Origin: Hyphomicrobiales bacterium
GTDB taxonomy: Bacteria; Pseudomonadota; Alphaproteobacteria; Rhizobiales; Rhizobiaceae
Assembly: GCA_015654965.1 (NCBI GenBank)
Contig: JAATGD010000057.1
Location: 1 to 5,472, forward strand
Direction of reading: 5' to 3'
Length of the DNA: 5,472 nt
Every line of letters starts with the position of its first letter. Positions within the stretch are counted from its first letter, which is position 1. Positions 4,869-5,472 of this stretch are shown piece after piece. The translations under genes and the position numbers were made by a program. Below the pieces are notes generated by a model, which had not been told where the DNA came from, ran no database searches, and was given only the letters and a program-made list of their open reading frames with translations.

Positions 4869-5472
4869 CAGGCGCTCCTCCTCTCAACGGCTTCGCGCCA
4901 GAAGGTGGCGTCTTCATAAAGCGTCGGATCGCTGACTCCCGCGAGATAAAAAGCCTCGCGCCGCTCGACACAGGTGCCGCAGCGACCGCAATGCTGCTCG
5001 CCGCCCTTGTAACAGGACCATGTTGCCTCGAATGGCGTTTTGTATTTTGCGCCATCGACAACAATGTCGCTTTTGGACTTGTTCACATAGGGGGCCAACA
5101 GTTTTATGTCGGCATAACCGTCGAGCGCATGGTTCTGCATGGTCTGGAAAGCGTCGATAAAGCCGGGACTACAATCGGGATAGATGAAATGATCGCCACC
5201 ATGAACAGCCAGTGCGATTGCTTGCGCCTTTTGCGCGGCCGCAACGCCAAACACAATGGCCAGCATGATGGCATTGCGGTTGGGAACGACGGTGATTTTC
5301 ATCGTTTCTTCGGCATAATGGCCATCGGGTACATCGATATCGTCGGTCAAAGCCGAACCGCTGAGGCTTGCGCCGATATTGCGGATATCGACGATCTGAT
5401 GGGGAACCTTGAGCCGCTCTGCGCAGGCGGTGGCAAAGTAGAGTTCCTTTTTATGCCGCTGGCCGTAATCAA
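4868..5472 (-). CDS. queC: 7-cyano-7-deazaguanine synthase, N-terminus cut by window edge
   Basis: The C-terminal 200 codons of QueC, the ATP-dependent enzyme that converts 7-carboxy-7-deazaguanine and ammonia to preQ0. The frame is open to the right edge. The first visible residues, DYGQRHKKEL, lie roughly 30 residues after the start in this family, so the PP-loop SGGLDS motif is outside the window. Also seen are VPNRNAIMLAIVFGVA (minus strand about 5287-5240), HGGDHFIYPDCSPGFIDAF (about 5203-5147), and the zinc site with cysteines encoded at 5014-5012, 4990-4988, 4981-4979 and 4972-4970 (SCYKGGEQHCGRCGTCVERR). All expected C-terminal motifs are intact. A shorter reading starting at the internal TTG at 5350 would lose conserved sequence and is wrong. 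The stop overlaps the queD start by one base. Confidence 0.96.
   Translation of the reverse strand, partial: DYGQRHKKELYFATACAERLKVPHQIVDIRNIGASLSGSALTDDIDVPDGHYAEETMKITVVPNRNAIMLAIVFGVAAAQKAQAIALAVHGGDHFIYPDCSPGFIDAFQTMQNHALDGYADIKLLAPYVNKSKSDIVVDGAKYKTPFEATWSCYKGGEQHCGRCGTCVERREAFYLAGVSDPTLYEDATFWREAVERRSA
4875..4885 (-). promoter_or_regulatory. Strong ribosome binding site of queD inside the queC 3' end
   Basis: On the minus strand GAGAGGAGGAG ends 6 bases before the queD ATG. It encodes the last residues of QueC (about ERRS) at the same time. It fixes the queD start and suggests queD can recruit ribosomes itself, unlike queE, which relies on the ATGA overlap. Confidence 0.75.

Noticed and set aside
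4868..5350. Complete short queC starting at TTG 5350
   Set aside because: The frame stays open to the right edge and the upstream residues (DYGQRHKKEL and following) are conserved QueC sequence, so the gene is truncated by the window.

Overview
The window is ordinary chromosomal DNA of an alphaproteobacterium in the Hyphomicrobiales, most likely Brucella or former Ochrobactrum. This is an inference from the protein sequences, the moderately high G+C, and a palindromic intergenic repeat resembling the Brucella Bru-RS elements. It carries seven complete protein genes and one gene cut by the right edge. No RNA gene, insertion sequence, phage gene or CRISPR array is visible.

Layout from left to right. 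An upstream region (1-108) with a perfect 8-bp inverted repeat leads into a ten-helix EamA/DMT transporter (+, 109-966). A YihY/BrkB-family membrane protein (-, 972-1835) converges on it, with only 5 bp between the two stop codons. A 139-bp divergent promoter region (1836-1974) separates that gene from a same-strand cluster of three: a YbbO-like short-chain dehydrogenase (1975-2808), a 67-residue two-helix HIG1-domain protein (2850-3053) and a PduO-type cob(I)alamin adenosyltransferase (3055-3642). The last two are separated by a single base and are probably translationally coupled.

A 123-bp imperfect palindrome (3643-3765) fills almost all of the gap between the adenosyltransferase and the converging queuosine-precursor operon on the minus strand. 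In transcription order that operon is queC (partial, 5472-4868), queD (4868-4512) and queE (4515-3784). Its genes overlap by 1 and 4 bases.

How the genes work together: QueD converts 7,8-dihydroneopterin triphosphate to 6-carboxytetrahydropterin, QueE contracts this to 7-carboxy-7-deazaguanine, and QueC converts that to preQ0 for tRNA queuosine. The adenosyltransferase makes coenzyme B12 from cobalamin. No pathway link between it and the HIG1 or dehydrogenase genes can be read from the sequence. I found no evidence of a new defence or mobile system. The least explained feature is the long palindrome at 3643-3765.
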